From: Rheinheimera sp.
GTDB lineage: Bacteria; Pseudomonadota; Gammaproteobacteria; Enterobacterales; Alteromonadaceae
NCBI RefSeq assembly: GCF_020217005.1
Contig: NZ_JAIWOI010000158.1
Location: 1 to 10,000, forward strand
DNA length: 10,000 nucleotides
Reading direction: 5' to 3'
Made by a program: the position numbers and the translations under genes. Positions 9,437-10,000 of this stretch are shown here, in pieces; within the stretch, counting starts at the first letter, position 1; each line of letters begins with the position of its first letter. The notes below the pieces were generated by a model. It was not told the origin of the DNA and made no database searches. It saw only the letters and a program-made list of their open reading frames with translations.

Positions 9437-10000
9437 ACCAGTCAGTCCAGTCTTTGGTTAGCCAGTACACTTGCAAACTGGCAGTTTCCGCAGCCAACTT
9501 CGAGAACAAATCATAGTTCGATAAATTTACCGTCAATAAACAATTCCAGCCACAATTCACTTGCCTGAAGGTCGCGCTGGAAGCGGCATAGACCTGAGCA
9601 TTGAGTTGATGCATTTGCGCTAATTTTTTTACCCGAAGTGCATGGTAATCGCTGCTGATAAACAAATAATTTTTGGTTTTATCCAGCTTTTGATCTAAAG
9701 ACGCAAACTCGTGATAAGTGGTTGGCCCACCGTCAAAACACTGGATAGCCGCATATTCGGTTTTTTGTTTTAACAAGGCTTCGTAAGGGGCGCAGTGCAA
9801 GGTGGTCATATAAACATGCACAGGCCGCTGCTGCGCGTTAATCATCAGAGCCAGTTGATTAATTCTGTTGCTGGCGCAATCCGGCAAGCTATGTTCATTA
9901 CCACCACAGCCCAGCAACACATAGTCACCACTGAAATTAGCTGGCAACACTGCTGTACTAATTTGCGTGTTGTACCAGTCCCTCACCTGATTGGCGACTA
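9420..10000 (-). CDS. DUF218/YdcF-like family protein (N-terminus beyond window edge)
   Basis: Resembles the DUF218 (YdcF/ElyC/SanA-type) family, mostly envelope-associated proteins of uncertain function. The frame is open to the right edge, giving 192 residues in the window. A GTG at 9986 could serve as a start, but the frame continues past it with no stop, and family members usually have an N-terminal signal or membrane segment, so the true start is probably outside. Visible core: a first strand and loop DYVLLGCGGN (25-34 of the visible part), a Thr-Tyr-His-Glu segment (94-97) where the family has its S/T-x-E motif, and YLFISSDYHALRVKKL (111-126), matching the family's (T/S)SDxHxxR motif. 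Six cysteines are present, including a CGWNC pair. The final codons (TPRS, stop) lie inside the neighbouring palindromic repeat. Confidence 0.65.
   Translation of the reverse strand, partial: VANQVRDWYNTQISTAVLPANFSGDYVLLGCGGNEHSLPDCASNRINQLALMINAQQRPVHVYMTTLHCAPYEALLKQKTEYAAIQCFDGGPTTYHEFASLDQKLDKTKNYLFISSDYHALRVKKLAQMHQLNAQVYAASSATFRQVNCGWNCLLTVNLSNYDLFSKLAAETASLQVYWLTKDWTDWYTPRS

Overview
This is a chromosomal housekeeping region of a gammaproteobacterium. The run nudJ-mnmA-hflD-purB, with an isocitrate dehydrogenase gene diverging on the left and roxA on the right, matches the E. coli icd-rluE-nudJ-mnmA-hflD-purB-phoPQ...roxA neighbourhood. The monomeric isocitrate dehydrogenase, the DUF4826 protein, the Shewanella-like leucine dehydrogenase and the dispersed-looking palindromic repeat point to the Alteromonadales/Rheinheimera side of the class. 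The genus is an inference, not a demonstrated fact.

Layout. Positions 1-2209 (minus) hold nearly all of a monomeric NADP isocitrate dehydrogenase; only about five C-terminal residues lie outside the window. A 381-bp gap (2210-2590) with several inverted repeats separates it from the rightward cluster: nudJ (2591-3058), mnmA (3159-4259, with its own extended -10 promoter), hflD (4263-4901) and purB (4911-6281). mnmA, hflD and purB are packed 3 and 9 bp apart and end at a strong terminator (6307-6333). roxA (6350-7504) follows and ends at a bidirectional terminator (7513-7548) shared with a leftward DUF4826 gene (7619-8041). A short divergent control region with a perfect 14-bp palindrome separates DUF4826 from a leucine dehydrogenase gene (8256-9296). 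A 125-bp nested palindromic repeat (9312-9436) lies between that gene and a convergent, N-terminally incomplete DUF218/YdcF-like gene (9420-10000).

Functions. The cluster mixes TCA-cycle flux to 2-oxoglutarate (icd), Nudix clean-up (nudJ), tRNA wobble-uridine 2-thiolation (mnmA), a peripheral membrane protein (hflD), AMP/IMP synthesis (purB) and ribosomal protein L16 hydroxylation (roxA). Leucine dehydrogenase starts branched-chain amino acid breakdown.

Nothing here looks like a new defence or mobile system. The points most worth a second look are the palindromic repeat that supplies the end of a neighbouring gene, the structured icd-nudJ gap, the palindrome between the DUF4826 and leucine dehydrogenase genes, and two start-site corrections (nudJ and leucine dehydrogenase).
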